Source of the DNA: Rhizobium sp. R711
GTDB lineage: Bacteria > Pseudomonadota > Alphaproteobacteria > Rhizobiales > Rhizobiaceae
Assembly: GCF_002211365.1 (NCBI RefSeq)
Contig: NZ_LOKZ01000011.1
Span: forward strand, 1-64,000
DNA length: 64,000 nt
Direction: 5' to 3'
Position numbers and translations under genes: made by a program
Part shown: in pieces, positions 7,765-17,360 of the stretch
Numbering within the stretch: position 1 is the first letter of the stretch
Layout: the number at the start of each line of letters is the position of its first letter
Notes under the pieces: model-generated
Database searches by the model: none
The model's input: the letters and a program-made list of their open reading frames with translations, nothing else
What the model was told of the DNA's origin: nothing

Positions 7765-10700
7765 ATGGCCAAGTTTTTCATCCGACGCCCGATCTTTGCT
7801 TGGGTCATCGCGATCACGATCATGCTCGCGGGCTTGCTCGCAATCTTCACGCTGTCGATTTCGCAATACCCTGATATCGCGCCGACCACCGTGCGCATCA
7901 ACGCGACCTATCGCGGGGCGAGCGCCGAAACCGTCGAAAAATCGGTGACGACCATCATCGAAGACGGCATGACCGGCCTCGACGACCTGACCTATATGAC
8001 GTCGACCTCGTCGACCGGGTCTGCCAGCATCTCTCTGACGTTCGGCACCAGCGCCGACCCCGACATCGCGCAGGTTCAGGTCCAGAACAAGCTCCAGCTA
8101 GTCCAGTCCCAGCTGCCGAGCGACGTCATTGATGCCGGTATCAGCGTCACCCGCTCGACCTCGAGCATCCTGCTCGTCGGCTCACTCGTTTCGACAGACG
8201 GCAAGCGCAATTCCGTGGACCTCGGCAACATAATGTCGACGTCCATCGAAGATCAGATCCAGCGGCTGGAAGGCGTTGGCAGCATCAACATCTTCGGCTC
8301 CGGTTACGCCATGCGCGTCTGGCTCGATCCGTACAAGCTGCTCAAATACCAGCTTACAACCGGCGACGTTACCTCCGCAATCGAAGCGCAGAACACCCAG
8401 GTTTCAGTCGGATCGCTCGGGGCGCAGCCGTCAGTCGACGGTCAGCAGCTCAACGTGACCATCACCGCACAGAGCCAGCTCACCACCGTTTCCGACTTCG
8501 AGCACATCATTCTAAAGGTTGAAAAGGACGGTTCCACCGTCCGCCTCAGCGACGTAGCTCGCATCGAGATTGGCCAGGAAAGTTACGGCGGCTCCTCCCG
8601 CTACAACGGCCAGCCGTCGAGCGGCTTTGCCGTCAACCTCGCCATCGGCGCCAACGCCATCGATACGGCCGCCCGTGTGCGTTCAGCCCTCGACACGATC
8701 GGTCGCGGCCTGCCGGAAGGCGTGGAAATCACCTATCCGTACGACACGACACCGTTCGTCGAACTGTCGATCGAGAAGGTCGTTCACACGCTGATCGAAG
8801 CCATCGTTCTCGTCTTCATCGTATTGCTGGTCTTTCTGCAGAACCTTCGGGCGACGCTTATTCCAACAATCGCCGTGCCGGTGGTACTGCTGGGGACGTT
8901 CGGCATTCTCGCCATGGCTGGTTATTCGATCAACACGCTGACGATGTTCGCCATGGTCCTCGCGATCGGCCTTCTCGTCGACGACGCGATCGTCGTCGTC
9001 GAAAATGTCGAGCGCATCATGACGGAAGAGAAGCTGTCACCGCTGGAGGCGACAGAGAAGTCGATGGGCGAAATTACCGGCGCTATCGTTGGTATCGCGC
9101 TCGTCCTTACCGCCGTGTTCATCCCGATGGCGTTCTTTGGCGGTTCGACCGGCATTATCTATCGCCAGTTCTCCGTAACGATCGTCTCCGCGATGCTGCT
9201 TTCGGCCCTGGTCGCGATCGTCCTGACGCCGGCACTTTGCGCGACCATGCTGAAGCCGGTGACCGAACACAAGAAGCACCGGATCGGTGACTGGTTCAAC
9301 CGTAACTTCACGCGCTCTACCAACGGCTATGTCCGGAGCATCGGCTATCTGCTGAAGCGGCCGATCCGTGTCATGCTGGTCTTCCTCCTGATCGGCGTCG
9401 GCTGCGCCTACTTGTTCAATCGCCTGCCAAGCTCCTTCCTTCCGCAGGAAGACCAGGGTGTGTTGCTGACGATCGTCACAACGCCTCCCGGCTCGACGAC
9501 GCAGCAGACCCAGGCCGTCGTCGAAAAGGTCGAGAACTACTACCGCGAGAACGAGAAGGACGCCGTGCAGTCCGTCTTTGGCGCCCTTGGCTTTGGCTTC
9601 AACGGTTCTGGCCAGAACAGCGCCATCGTTTTCACGAAGCTCAAGGATTTCTCTGAGCGTACGGATCCGAACCTGCATGCGCAGGCTGTCGTGACGCGGG
9701 CGCTGAAGACCTTCTTCACCTTCCGTGAAGCCCAGGTCTTCGCGCTGCTGCCGCCCGCGATCCAGGGTCTCGGCGTCTCGAGCGGCTTTTCCATGTATCT
9801 CGTCGACACCGGCGGTCATGGCACCGACGCTCTGGACGCTGCTTCGAAGCGCTTGATCCAGGCCGCAAACTCCAGCGGCAAGGTCGTTGCACTGCGCAGC
9901 AACAACAAGGAAGTCGAGCCGCAGATGAAGATCGTCATCGACCAGGAGAAGATCGGCGCGATGGGCGTCGATATCTCCGCGGTCAACTCGATGCTTTCGG
10001 TCATCTTTACCGGCCGCGACGTCAATGACTTCACGCTGAATGGCGAGATCAAACCGGTCTACGTACAAGGTGACGCGCCGTTCCGCATGCAGCCGGATGA
10101 TCTCGATCACTGGTATGCCCGTAACTCGAGCGGCGAAATGGTCCCCTTCTCTGCTTTCACCCGCACCGAATGGGTCAAGGGCGCCCCGACGCTGGCCCGC
10201 TTCAACGCAGTGAGCGCCATCCCGCTCGACGGCGCATCGGCGCCGGGCGTGAGTTCGGGTGACGCCATGAACGAAATGGAAGCTTTGACGGAACAGCTGG
10301 GCGGCGGCTATACCGTCGCCTGGCAGGGTATCTCCTACCAGGAGCGCCTGTCGGGTTCGCAGGCACCGATGCTTTATGCGATCTCCGTCCTCGTCGTCTT
10401 CCTTTGCCTTGCGGCGCTTTACGAGAGCTGGTCGATCCCGTTCTCGGTCATCATGGCCGTGCCGGTCGGTGTTCTCGGCGCCCTTGCCGCTGCAACGCTC
10501 TTCGGCCAGGCGAATGACGTCTACTTCAAGGTCGGCCTGCTCACAACCATAGGTCTCGCGGCGAAAAACGCGATCCTGATCGTGGAATTTGCGAAGGACC
10601 GAATGGAAACAGGCATGGGACTATTCGAGGCGACTCTTGAGGCGGCGCGCCTGCGTCTGCGCCCGATTATCATGACATCGCTTGCCTTCATTCTGGGTGT

Positions 10701-10860
10701 CGTGCCGCTGGCAATCGCAACCGGAGCAGGCTCTGCGGCGCAGAACGCAATCGGTATTGGTGTGCTCGGCGGCATGCTTGCAGCGACCGCTCTCGGCATT
10801 TTCTTCGTGCCCTCGTTCTTCGTTGTGATCCGCCGCGTCTTCTCGCGGGCCCAAAAATGA
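7765..10860 (+). CDS. RND multidrug efflux pump, HAE1/AcrB family
   Basis: Proton-driven inner-membrane pump, 1031 residues, the usual length for hydrophobe/amphiphile exporters. It shows the MAKFFIRRPIFAWVIAI start, twelve expected membrane spans, and two large periplasmic loops. The proton-relay acidic pair is intact in LLVDDAIVVVENVER (Asp406-Asp407), as is the Lys in GLAAKNAILIVEF. The gene lies between its adaptor and its outer-membrane factor. Substrate range cannot be read from the sequence; drugs, plant phenolics or detergents are typical in rhizobia. Confidence 0.96.
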   Translation: MAKFFIRRPIFAWVIAITIMLAGLLAIFTLSISQYPDIAPTTVRINATYRGASAETVEKSVTTIIEDGMTGLDDLTYMTSTSSTGSASISLTFGTSADPDIAQVQVQNKLQLVQSQLPSDVIDAGISVTRSTSSILLVGSLVSTDGKRNSVDLGNIMSTSIEDQIQRLEGVGSINIFGSGYAMRVWLDPYKLLKYQLTTGDVTSAIEAQNTQVSVGSLGAQPSVDGQQLNVTITAQSQLTTVSDFEHIILKVEKDGSTVRLSDVARIEIGQESYGGSSRYNGQPSSGFAVNLAIGANAIDTAARVRSALDTIGRGLPEGVEITYPYDTTPFVELSIEKVVHTLIEAIVLVFIVLLVFLQNLRATLIPTIAVPVVLLGTFGILAMAGYSINTLTMFAMVLAIGLLVDDAIVVVENVERIMTEEKLSPLEATEKSMGEITGAIVGIALVLTAVFIPMAFFGGSTGIIYRQFSVTIVSAMLLSALVAIVLTPALCATMLKPVTEHKKHRIGDWFNRNFTRSTNGYVRSIGYLLKRPIRVMLVFLLIGVGCAYLFNRLPSSFLPQEDQGVLLTIVTTPPGSTTQQTQAVVEKVENYYRENEKDAVQSVFGALGFGFNGSGQNSAIVFTKLKDFSERTDPNLHAQAVVTRALKTFFTFREAQVFALLPPAIQGLGVSSGFSMYLVDTGGHGTDALDAASKRLIQAANSSGKVVALRSNNKEVEPQMKIVIDQEKIGAMGVDISAVNSMLSVIFTGRDVNDFTLNGEIKPVYVQGDAPFRMQPDDLDHWYARNSSGEMVPFSAFTRTEWVKGAPTLARFNAVSAIPLDGASAPGVSSGDAMNEMEALTEQLGGGYTVAWQGISYQERLSGSQAPMLYAISVLVVFLCLAALYESWSIPFSVIMAVPVGVLGALAAATLFGQANDVYFKVGLLTTIGLAAKNAILIVEFAKDRMETGMGLFEATLEAARLRLRPIIMTSLAFILGVVPLAIATGAGSAAQNAIGIGVLGGMLAATALGIFFVPSFFVVIRRVFSRAQK

Positions 10861-11024
10861 AGCGTGAGTGTTGTATAAATGCACTGTGAGAAAATGAGAC
10901 TCGTTGTTACATTGCCGCCAACTGCTTCGGGATGGTGTTTCTCGTACGAGCGAAGCGCGGCCGATAGCGAAGCCATGAAGGCTTCTGACAAGAATAGATT
11001 TGGTCGAGTTACAGGAAGATTTTA

Positions 11025-12449
11025 ATGGCATCTTTTCGCTTTGCCTCTCCGGCGCTTCTGCTTTTGCTCGCGGGCTGTGTCAGCGGCCCGGATCATGTAC
11101 CTCCGGAGATGCCGCTTCCGGCGAAGTTCAGCGAGGGCGGCGCCAAGGACATTGGCGACGTGTCGACGGCGGCCTGGTGGACGGCTTATCGTGATACCAA
11201 ACTGAACGGTCTGGTGGGCCAGGGGCTGAACGAGAACCTCTCGGTGCTGCAAGCGCTGGAACGCATCAATGCGGCCGCTGGCGACGTCACCGTAGCCGGC
11301 GCCGGTTCGCTGCCGAGCCTGCTGGTCGGCGCCAGCCAGACCACGAGCGGCAAGATGGGCGAGCTAAGCGCCTCTGGCGGCGCCACTAACGTCAGTGCCG
11401 GCGAAGCCAACGTCTCCTGGCTGCTCGATCTGTTCGGCCAGTACCGCCGCGCCAAGGAAAGCGCCCAGGCAAGCCTCGATGCCGCCTATTCCAGCGCCGA
11501 CGTCGCCAAGCTCACCTATCTGCAGGATCTGGTGAACTCCTACATCGACCTGCGCTTCTACCAGGAGCGTCTGGCACTGTCGCGCGCCAACCTGAAGTCG
11601 CGCCAGGAAACCTACGAGCTGACCAAGTTCCAGCTCGAGGCCGGTGCTGCCTCACGCCTCGACGTCGTCCAGGCCGAAGGTCTGGTACAGTCGACGCAGG
11701 CTGAAATCCCCGGCCTGGAAACCAATATCCGCGTTGCCGCGCACCACATCGCCACGCTGCTTGGCCAGCCAGCCGGATCGCTGCTCGGCGAACTCTTGAA
11801 GGGTGCGCCGCAGCCGATCTTCCGCGGTGGCATCGCCTCGGGCGTCCCGGCTGACCTGATCCGCAACCGGCCCGACATTCGCGTCGCCGAGCGCAATCTC
11901 GCCGCCGCCACCGCTAACATCGGCGTTGCGATTTCGCAGCTTTACCCGACGATCACCCTGTCGGGTTCGATCTCGCCGACCTACACCAAGGTGGCCGGCG
12001 TCTCCGGCGGCAGCCTGACCAGTTGGTCCTTCGGCCCGACGCTGACGCTGCCGATTTTCGATGGCGGCCGCCTGCGCGCCAATGTCGATATCGCCAAGTC
12101 GGATGCCAAGACGCAGTATCTCGCCTGGAAGTCAACGGTGCTGGACGCCGTCGAAGAGGTCGAGAACGCGCTCACTGCGGTGCGCCGCGATGCCCAGACT
12201 GTGGAAGCGCTGCGCGCCCAGGTGAAGACGACGCAGGAAACCTTGGAGCTGTCGACCGCCAGCTACAAGGACGGCGCCTCTTCGCTCCTCGACGTGCTTG
12301 ACGCGCAGCGCCAAGTGTCGCTCGCTCAGGCAAGTCTCGCCGCCTCCATCCAGCAGATGGCCAAGGACTACGTCTCGCTCAACGTCGCCATCGGCGGCGG
12401 CTACAATCCGGGCGCTCCCAAGACCACCGCGCCCCCCAAGGCAAGCTGA
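11025..12449 (+). CDS. Outer-membrane efflux lipoprotein, NodT/OprM family
   Basis: Trimeric outer-membrane channel of the same pump. The 474-residue product has a lipoprotein signal (LLLLLAGC, Cys18) and two repeated OEP domains. Long periplasmic helices include LNENLSVLQALERINAAAGD, and the typical LIRNRPDIRVAERNLAAA motif begins the second half. ATG 11025 has AGGAAG upstream. It is separated from the pump gene by 164 bases, longer than usual, so an extra promoter is possible, but direction and function point to one system. A strong terminator follows. Confidence 0.95.
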   Translation: MASFRFASPALLLLLAGCVSGPDHVPPEMPLPAKFSEGGAKDIGDVSTAAWWTAYRDTKLNGLVGQGLNENLSVLQALERINAAAGDVTVAGAGSLPSLLVGASQTTSGKMGELSASGGATNVSAGEANVSWLLDLFGQYRRAKESAQASLDAAYSSADVAKLTYLQDLVNSYIDLRFYQERLALSRANLKSRQETYELTKFQLEAGAASRLDVVQAEGLVQSTQAEIPGLETNIRVAAHHIATLLGQPAGSLLGELLKGAPQPIFRGGIASGVPADLIRNRPDIRVAERNLAAATANIGVAISQLYPTITLSGSISPTYTKVAGVSGGSLTSWSFGPTLTLPIFDGGRLRANVDIAKSDAKTQYLAWKSTVLDAVEEVENALTAVRRDAQTVEALRAQVKTTQETLELSTASYKDGASSLLDVLDAQRQVSLAQASLAASIQQMAKDYVSLNVAIGGGYNPGAPKTTAPPKAS

Positions 12450-12464
12450 GCGACATGAGACAAG

Positions 12465-12492
12465 AAGCCCCGCTTTTGCGGGGCTTTTTTAT
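12465..12492 (+). terminator. Rho-independent terminator of the efflux operon
   Basis: Nine-pair stem AAGCCCCGC (12465-12473) / GCGGGGCTT (12478-12486) with a TTTT loop and a run of T directly after. It begins 16 bases past the outer-membrane factor stop. Confidence 0.9.
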
Positions 12493-12573
12493 TACTGTCA
12501 CCGCTTCAATGCGGATAAGTGACCACGGTGGCAACTTTGGATTCGACAAGGTCAATGGCCTGATATACGCAAT

Positions 12574-12589
12574 GATTAAACGATTAATC
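12574..12589. promoter_or_regulatory. Candidate LacI-family operator
   Basis: A 16-bp near-palindrome, GATTAAACGATTAATC, with only one mismatched base pair between its halves and a central CG, as common for LacI-family operators. It ends 17 bases before the start codon of the LacI-type regulator, so autoregulation and control of the downstream operon are likely. Confidence 0.6.
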
Positions 12590-12606
12590 TACGCACGTCG
12601 GAAACC

Positions 12607-13632
12607 ATGCCTCCAGCACGACCTGGACCGAATCTGAGCAGGATTGCAACGTCGCTTGGCGTCTCCGTCGCGACGGTGTCCAATGCGCTGTCAGGCAAGG
12701 GCCGTGTTTCCGAGCAGCTGGCGGAGAGGATCAAGGAACATGCGGCCGAACTCGGCTATGTTCCAAGCCAAGCCGGTCGCGCGCTGCGGACTGGTCGCAG
12801 CGGCGTCCTTGGGCTTGTTCTGCCAGATATCGCCAACCCGCTCTTCCCCAAGCTCGCGCAGGCCATCGAATTCGCCGCAAGCGCTGCCGGCTATGGCGTC
12901 CTGATCGCCGACTCCCGAGGCGACGTTACCACCCAGACCGAGGCGATCAATCGGCTGATCGAGCGCGGCGTCGAAGGCATGGTGATCGTACCGCGCCGCG
13001 CGACTCGAATTTCCGCCGCCGCCTGTCCGGTTGCTGTCATCGATACGGCCTCCACACCAGGCAACACGGTTGCTGCCGATCACATGCAAGGCGGCTGGGT
13101 GATCGCCAAACATTTGGCCGAGCTTGGACACCGACGTATCCTCATCATCGGCAATAATCCCGGTTCGAACGTGCAGAATGACCGAGCAAGCGGAATCCGT
13201 TCGGGTCTCCGTGCCGGGATGAGTTCTGCAACCCTCTGGATCGAGACGTTAGAGCGACAAAACGGCAGCGGATGCAGCCTCGGCCTCGCTGAGAAGGTGC
13301 GTGAGGGCTTTACGGCGTTTGCGGCGCTCTCCGACCTGCAAGCGCTGCGAGCCCTCACCGAATTGCAGCGAGACGGCATCGACGTGCCCGACATGGCAAG
13401 CGTTACCGGCTTCGATGACCTCATCTGGTCACCGGTCATCACCCCGCCATTGACCACGGTGGCGATGGACATGCACACGATCGCGGAAATTGCCATCTCG
13501 TCATTGCTGCGGACCATACAGACGCGCGGTAGCCGCGAGGGCGTGCTTGTTGCATCCGAGACCGACCGCGTTCCGATGCAATTGATCGTTCGCCAGTCCT
13601 CCGGACCGGCGGACCCGACAAGAATATCCTGA
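12607..13632 (+). CDS. LacI-family transcriptional regulator of the purine operon
   Basis: A 341-residue repressor-type protein. The N-terminus carries the LacI helix-turn-helix and hinge (LSRIATSLGVSVATVSNALS, then SQAGRALRTGRSGVLGLVLP). The rest is a periplasmic-binding-protein-like sensor domain. It is the first gene of a run of seven in one direction: transporter, nucleoside hydrolase and adenine deaminase follow. Sensing a purine base or nucleoside is therefore the simplest inference, by analogy with PurR-type proteins. A near-palindromic operator lies just before the gene. Confidence 0.92.
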   Translation: MPPARPGPNLSRIATSLGVSVATVSNALSGKGRVSEQLAERIKEHAAELGYVPSQAGRALRTGRSGVLGLVLPDIANPLFPKLAQAIEFAASAAGYGVLIADSRGDVTTQTEAINRLIERGVEGMVIVPRRATRISAAACPVAVIDTASTPGNTVAADHMQGGWVIAKHLAELGHRRILIIGNNPGSNVQNDRASGIRSGLRAGMSSATLWIETLERQNGSGCSLGLAEKVREGFTAFAALSDLQALRALTELQRDGIDVPDMASVTGFDDLIWSPVITPPLTTVAMDMHTIAEIAISSLLRTIQTRGSREGVLVASETDRVPMQLIVRQSSGPADPTRIS

Positions 13633-13651
13633 CAGACGGAGAACAGCTGAC

Positions 13652-14674
13652 ATGAAGAATGCCCTTATCGCTGCGGCCGCGCTATTGGTGCTGTCGCCCC
13701 TCGCCGCAAAGGCAGAGGAGAAGACGCTGACGATTTCCGTCTATGCCTTCGCTCAGGATGACTTCAAGACCATCGTCTACGCCCCCTTCGAGGCGAAGTG
13801 CGGCTGCAAGCTGGTCGTCGAGACCGGCAACAGCGTCGAGCGTCTTGCCAAGATGGAGGCCAACAGGGCGAACCCCGTCATCGACATGGCAGTTGTCTCC
13901 ATGGCCGATGCCCTGGCGGCCACCCGCAAGGATCTGATCGATAAGGTCGACACCTCGAAGCTCTCCAACTTCGGCAAGCTTTACGACCTCGCCAAGGACC
14001 CGAACGGCGACGGCATGAGCGTCGGCTACACCTTCTACGCCACCTCGATCGCCTATCGCTCCGACAAGATGAAGATCGAGTCCTGGGCCGACCTGTTGAA
14101 GCCGGAATATGTCGGCCACGTCGCCTTCCCGAACGTCACCACCAACCAGGGTCCGCCAGCGCTCTACATGCTCGGCCAGGCACTCGGCAACGACAGCCCG
14201 GATCTGAAGGCGCCGATCGAGGCGCTGGGCGAGAAGAAGGACGAGGTTGTCACCTTCTACGAGAAGTCCTCGCAGCTCGTGCAGCTGATGCAGCAGGAGG
14301 AAATCTGGGCGGCTCCGATCGGTCGCTTCTCCTGGGCGGGCTTCACCAAGCTCGACGTTCCCGTCGCATGGGCAACGCCCAAGGAAGGCCAGACCGGCGG
14401 CATGAACGTCATGGTCGTGACCAAGGGCTCGAAGAACCGCGATCTAGCCCTGCAGTTCATGGATTTCTGGCTCTCCACTGAAATCCAGACGAAGCTTGCT
14501 GAAAAGCTGGTCGACAGCCCGGCAAATAAAGAGGTCAAGCTCTCCGAGGAAGCCGCCAACAACCTGACCTATGGCGAAGAAACCGCCAAGAGCTTGAAGC
14601 TCATCCCCTCCGCAGCCGCGCTCGACAACCGCGCCGCCTGGCTGAAGGAATGGAACGAGAAGGTCGGCCAGTAA
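13652..14674 (+). CDS. ABC transporter periplasmic binding protein, PotD-like
   Basis: A 340-residue extracellular solute-binding protein with a cleaved signal peptide (about residues 1-21, ending AAKA). The fold is of the polyamine/iron-type family 1 (FEAKCGCKLVVETGNSVERL near the start, SVGYTFYATSIAYRSDKM in the hinge region). Annotation engines would call it putrescine/spermidine-binding. Here the downstream nucleoside hydrolase and adenine deaminase argue for a purine nucleoside or related ligand instead. It starts 19 bases after the LacI gene, so it is in the same operon. Confidence 0.9.
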   Translation: MKNALIAAAALLVLSPLAAKAEEKTLTISVYAFAQDDFKTIVYAPFEAKCGCKLVVETGNSVERLAKMEANRANPVIDMAVVSMADALAATRKDLIDKVDTSKLSNFGKLYDLAKDPNGDGMSVGYTFYATSIAYRSDKMKIESWADLLKPEYVGHVAFPNVTTNQGPPALYMLGQALGNDSPDLKAPIEALGEKKDEVVTFYEKSSQLVQLMQQEEIWAAPIGRFSWAGFTKLDVPVAWATPKEGQTGGMNVMVVTKGSKNRDLALQFMDFWLSTEIQTKLAEKLVDSPANKEVKLSEEAANNLTYGEETAKSLKLIPSAAALDNRAAWLKEWNEKVGQ

Positions 14675-14734
14675 TCTCCAGGCCGGCTCGGCAATTTGTC
14701 GGAGCCAGCCCTTCCATCCGTCGAAAGTCGCTTC

Positions 14735-15562
14735 ATGTTTCAGAACCGCGCAGAAGCCCTGGCGCTTGCCCTGCCTGCAGCAGTTTTTGCCGTGCTGGTC
14801 TTCCTGCTGCCCGTCGTCATCCTTCTCTCCGAAGGATTCCACATCGATGGCAGCTGGACGCTTGGTGCCTACACCGGCTTCTTTTCCGAGTCGCTGAACC
14901 GCACCGTCTTTTTGCGGACCTTCCGCCTGGGGCTTGAGGTGACGGCGGTTTCGGCTGTCATCGGCTATGCCGCAGCCTTCGCAATCGTCAACCTGCCGCC
15001 GAAGGGCAAGGGCAGGATGATCGGCCTCATCACTCTGCCACTGATGATCTCGCCGGTCGCCCGCACCTATGCATGGATCGTCATCCTCGGCCGCACCGGC
15101 ATCGTCAACCAGGCCATCACAGGCCTTGGCCTGAGCGATACACCGCTGCGCCTGCTGTTTACAGAAACCGCAATCTTCATCGGCCTGCTGCAACTTTTCC
15201 TGCCTCTGATGATCCTGTCGCTGATCAGCGCCCTCGAAAACATGCCGAAGGATGCCATTCCCGCCGCCCGCGTGCTCGGCGCCAACTGGCTCCAGGTGTT
15301 CTGGAAGGTGATTCTGCCACTCACCCGTGAGGGCCTCGTCGTCGGCGGCACGCTCGTCTTCACCGGATCACTGACAGCCTACATCACGCCTGCCGTGCTT
15401 GGTGGCTCGAAGGTGCTGATGCTGGAAACGCTGCTCTATCAGCAGGTATCTGTCGCCAACAATTTCGTCTCGGCAAGCGTCATCGCCTTCATTCTGATCG
15501 TCATGAGCTTTGCCGCCAATATCCTGCTCAAGCGCGTTGCCACCGCGAGGAACAAGAGATGA
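14735..15562 (+). CDS. ABC transporter permease (PotB-like)
   Basis: Inner-membrane permease with about six spans. It contains the EAA loop that docks to the ATPase (DAIPAARVLGANWLQVFWKV) followed by LPLTREGLVVGGTLVF. ATG 14735 gives a 275-residue protein starting MFQNRAEAL; an in-frame TTG at 14696 would add 13 residues but has no ribosome binding site. It overlaps the next permease by four bases (ATGA), so the two are translationally coupled and probably form a heterodimer. Confidence 0.9.
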   Translation: MFQNRAEALALALPAAVFAVLVFLLPVVILLSEGFHIDGSWTLGAYTGFFSESLNRTVFLRTFRLGLEVTAVSAVIGYAAAFAIVNLPPKGKGRMIGLITLPLMISPVARTYAWIVILGRTGIVNQAITGLGLSDTPLRLLFTETAIFIGLLQLFLPLMILSLISALENMPKDAIPAARVLGANWLQVFWKVILPLTREGLVVGGTLVFTGSLTAYITPAVLGGSKVLMLETLLYQQVSVANNFVSASVIAFILIVMSFAANILLKRVATARNKR

Positions 15563-16338
15563 CCGCGCGTATTCTATCTCCGCTTGTTCTTGCCCTGCTG
15601 CTGATCTTCTTGATCGGCCCGTTCCTGATCATCATCGCCGCATCGCTCTCGGCAGGCGACACGCTCGCCTTCCCGCCGCAGGGTCTTTCCCTGACATGGG
15701 TCGCCAAGGTCTTCACCATCGACAGCTTCCGCGAGAGCTTCGCCATGTCGATGTTCCTCGCCGTCGTCGGTACGCTGACGGCGCTCTTCCTCGGCATTCC
15801 CGCCGCCTATGCGCTGTCGCGCTACAAGCTGCCCTTAGGCGAAACCGTCCGCACCATCGTATCCCTGCCGATCATCGTGCCCGGCATCATCGTCGGTCTG
15901 GCGCTGCTGCGCTATCTCGTCGTGCCCTTCGGCTTCAACATCACGCTGGCCCTGTTCATGGCGCACACGGCGCTTGTGCTCCCCTACGCCGTGCGCGTGG
16001 TATCCGCCAGCCTCAACAACCTGCGCTCGGATATGGAGGAAGCAGCCGTCCTGCTCGGCTCGTCGCGAACAGGCGCCTTCTTCCGCGTCGTCATGCCGAA
16101 TATTCGCGGCGGCATCCTGGCGGCCTTCATCCTCGGCTTCGTGACGAGCTTCAATCAGGTGCCGGTCTCGCTCTTCCTCTCCGGTCCCGGCGTGCGCACG
16201 CTGCCGATCGACATGCTGGGCTACATGGAGACCACCTACGATCCGTCGATCGCGGCACTCTCCTCGCTGCTCGCCTTCCTTTCCATCGGCATCGTCTTCC
16301 TTGCCGAACGCTTCCTGGGATTCTCTCGCTATGTCTGA
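15559..16338 (+). CDS. ABC transporter permease (PotC-like)
   Basis: Second inner-membrane permease, 259 residues, with six predicted spans. The ATPase-docking loop is MEEAAVLLGSSRTGAFFRVV followed by MPNIRGGILAAFILGF. It overlaps the upstream permease by four bases and the downstream ATPase by eight, an arrangement that keeps the subunits in fixed ratio. Confidence 0.92.
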   Translation: MTARILSPLVLALLLIFLIGPFLIIIAASLSAGDTLAFPPQGLSLTWVAKVFTIDSFRESFAMSMFLAVVGTLTALFLGIPAAYALSRYKLPLGETVRTIVSLPIIVPGIIVGLALLRYLVVPFGFNITLALFMAHTALVLPYAVRVVSASLNNLRSDMEEAAVLLGSSRTGAFFRVVMPNIRGGILAAFILGFVTSFNQVPVSLFLSGPGVRTLPIDMLGYMETTYDPSIAALSSLLAFLSIGIVFLAERFLGFSRYV

Positions 16339-17356
16339 CGCCTATCTCAAACTCGACAAGCTGACGCTTGCCTACGGCGATACGGTCGCGGTGAAGGATC
16401 TCGACCTGTCGATCGCCAAGGGCGAGCTCGTCGCTTTGCTCGGCCCCTCCGGATGCGGCAAGACGACGACGATGCGCTCAGTCGCCGGCCTGCTTGCCCC
16501 CGCATCCGGCCGCATCACGCTCGATGGAGACGAGATCACCCGCGTTTCTCCCAACAAGCGCAATGTCGGCCTAGTCTTCCAGTCCTACGCCCTCTTCCCG
16601 CATCTGACGGTCTATGAAAACGTCGCCTTCGGCCTGCGCCTGAAGGGTATCGGCGGCAAGGATCTCGATGCAAAGGTCAGCGCCGGCATCAAATCCGTCG
16701 GCCTTGCCAAGTTTACTGATCGTAAGCCCGCCGAACTCTCTGGCGGCCAGCAGCAGCGTGTGGCCCTTGCCCGCTCCATGGTCATGGAGCCGAAGGTTCT
16801 CCTGCTGGATGAACCACTCTCCAACCTCGACGCCCGCCTGCGCCTCGAAATGCGTGCCGAGCTGCAGCGTGTCCAGAAGGAAACCGGCGTCACGATGATC
16901 TTCGTGACACACGATCAGATCGAAGCGCTCGCACTCGCCGACCGGATCGTCGTGATGCTGAACGGCGGCATCGAGCAGATCGGCACGCCGGAGGAAATCT
17001 ATAACAAGCCCGTCTCGGCCTTCGTCGCCGATTTCGTCGGCTTTGAAAACGTCTTTGCGCTGGAGAACGGGAAGCTCGCGACATCCAACAATCTCGTCGA
17101 GCTTGCCGGTCCAGCGCCGCAGGCCGCAAAGGGCCTGGCCTGGCGTCCGCGCATGGTGAGCCTTGGTTCAGGTCCTTACCAAGGCACCGTGCGCGGCACC
17201 TCGTTTGCCGGGAACACCCGCGAATATCTGCTCGACACGCCGCTTGGCCCCATCAAGGCAGAGGTCGATGCCGAGCTGCCGACACATGCGATCGGCACGG
17301 CGCTTCCCTTCGACCTGCCGCTTGCCGCTGCAGCGCCCCTCTCACGTTACAGGTAA
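16331..17356 (+). CDS. ABC transporter ATP-binding protein (PotA-like)
   Basis: The energising subunit, 341 residues. Walker A is GPSGCGKTT, the signature is LSGGQQQRVALAR and Walker B is VLLLDEPLSNLD, followed by the switch His in IFVTHD. A C-terminal TOBE-like domain (about residues 250-341) is typical of the polyamine/sugar importer class. ATG 16331 lies inside the end of the permease gene, giving a short overlap. The nucleoside hydrolase gene starts four bases after this stop. Confidence 0.93.
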   Translation: MSDAYLKLDKLTLAYGDTVAVKDLDLSIAKGELVALLGPSGCGKTTTMRSVAGLLAPASGRITLDGDEITRVSPNKRNVGLVFQSYALFPHLTVYENVAFGLRLKGIGGKDLDAKVSAGIKSVGLAKFTDRKPAELSGGQQQRVALARSMVMEPKVLLLDEPLSNLDARLRLEMRAELQRVQKETGVTMIFVTHDQIEALALADRIVVMLNGGIEQIGTPEEIYNKPVSAFVADFVGFENVFALENGKLATSNNLVELAGPAPQAAKGLAWRPRMVSLGSGPYQGTVRGTSFAGNTREYLLDTPLGPIKAEVDAELPTHAIGTALPFDLPLAAAAPLSRYR

Positions 17357-17360
17357 CATC

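Noticed and set aside
9037..10110. 357-codon minus-strand frame inside the RND pump gene
   Set aside because: It is antisense to a clearly conserved pump, has an Asp/Arg-rich make-up typical of reverse frames in GC-rich genes, and has no start signal.
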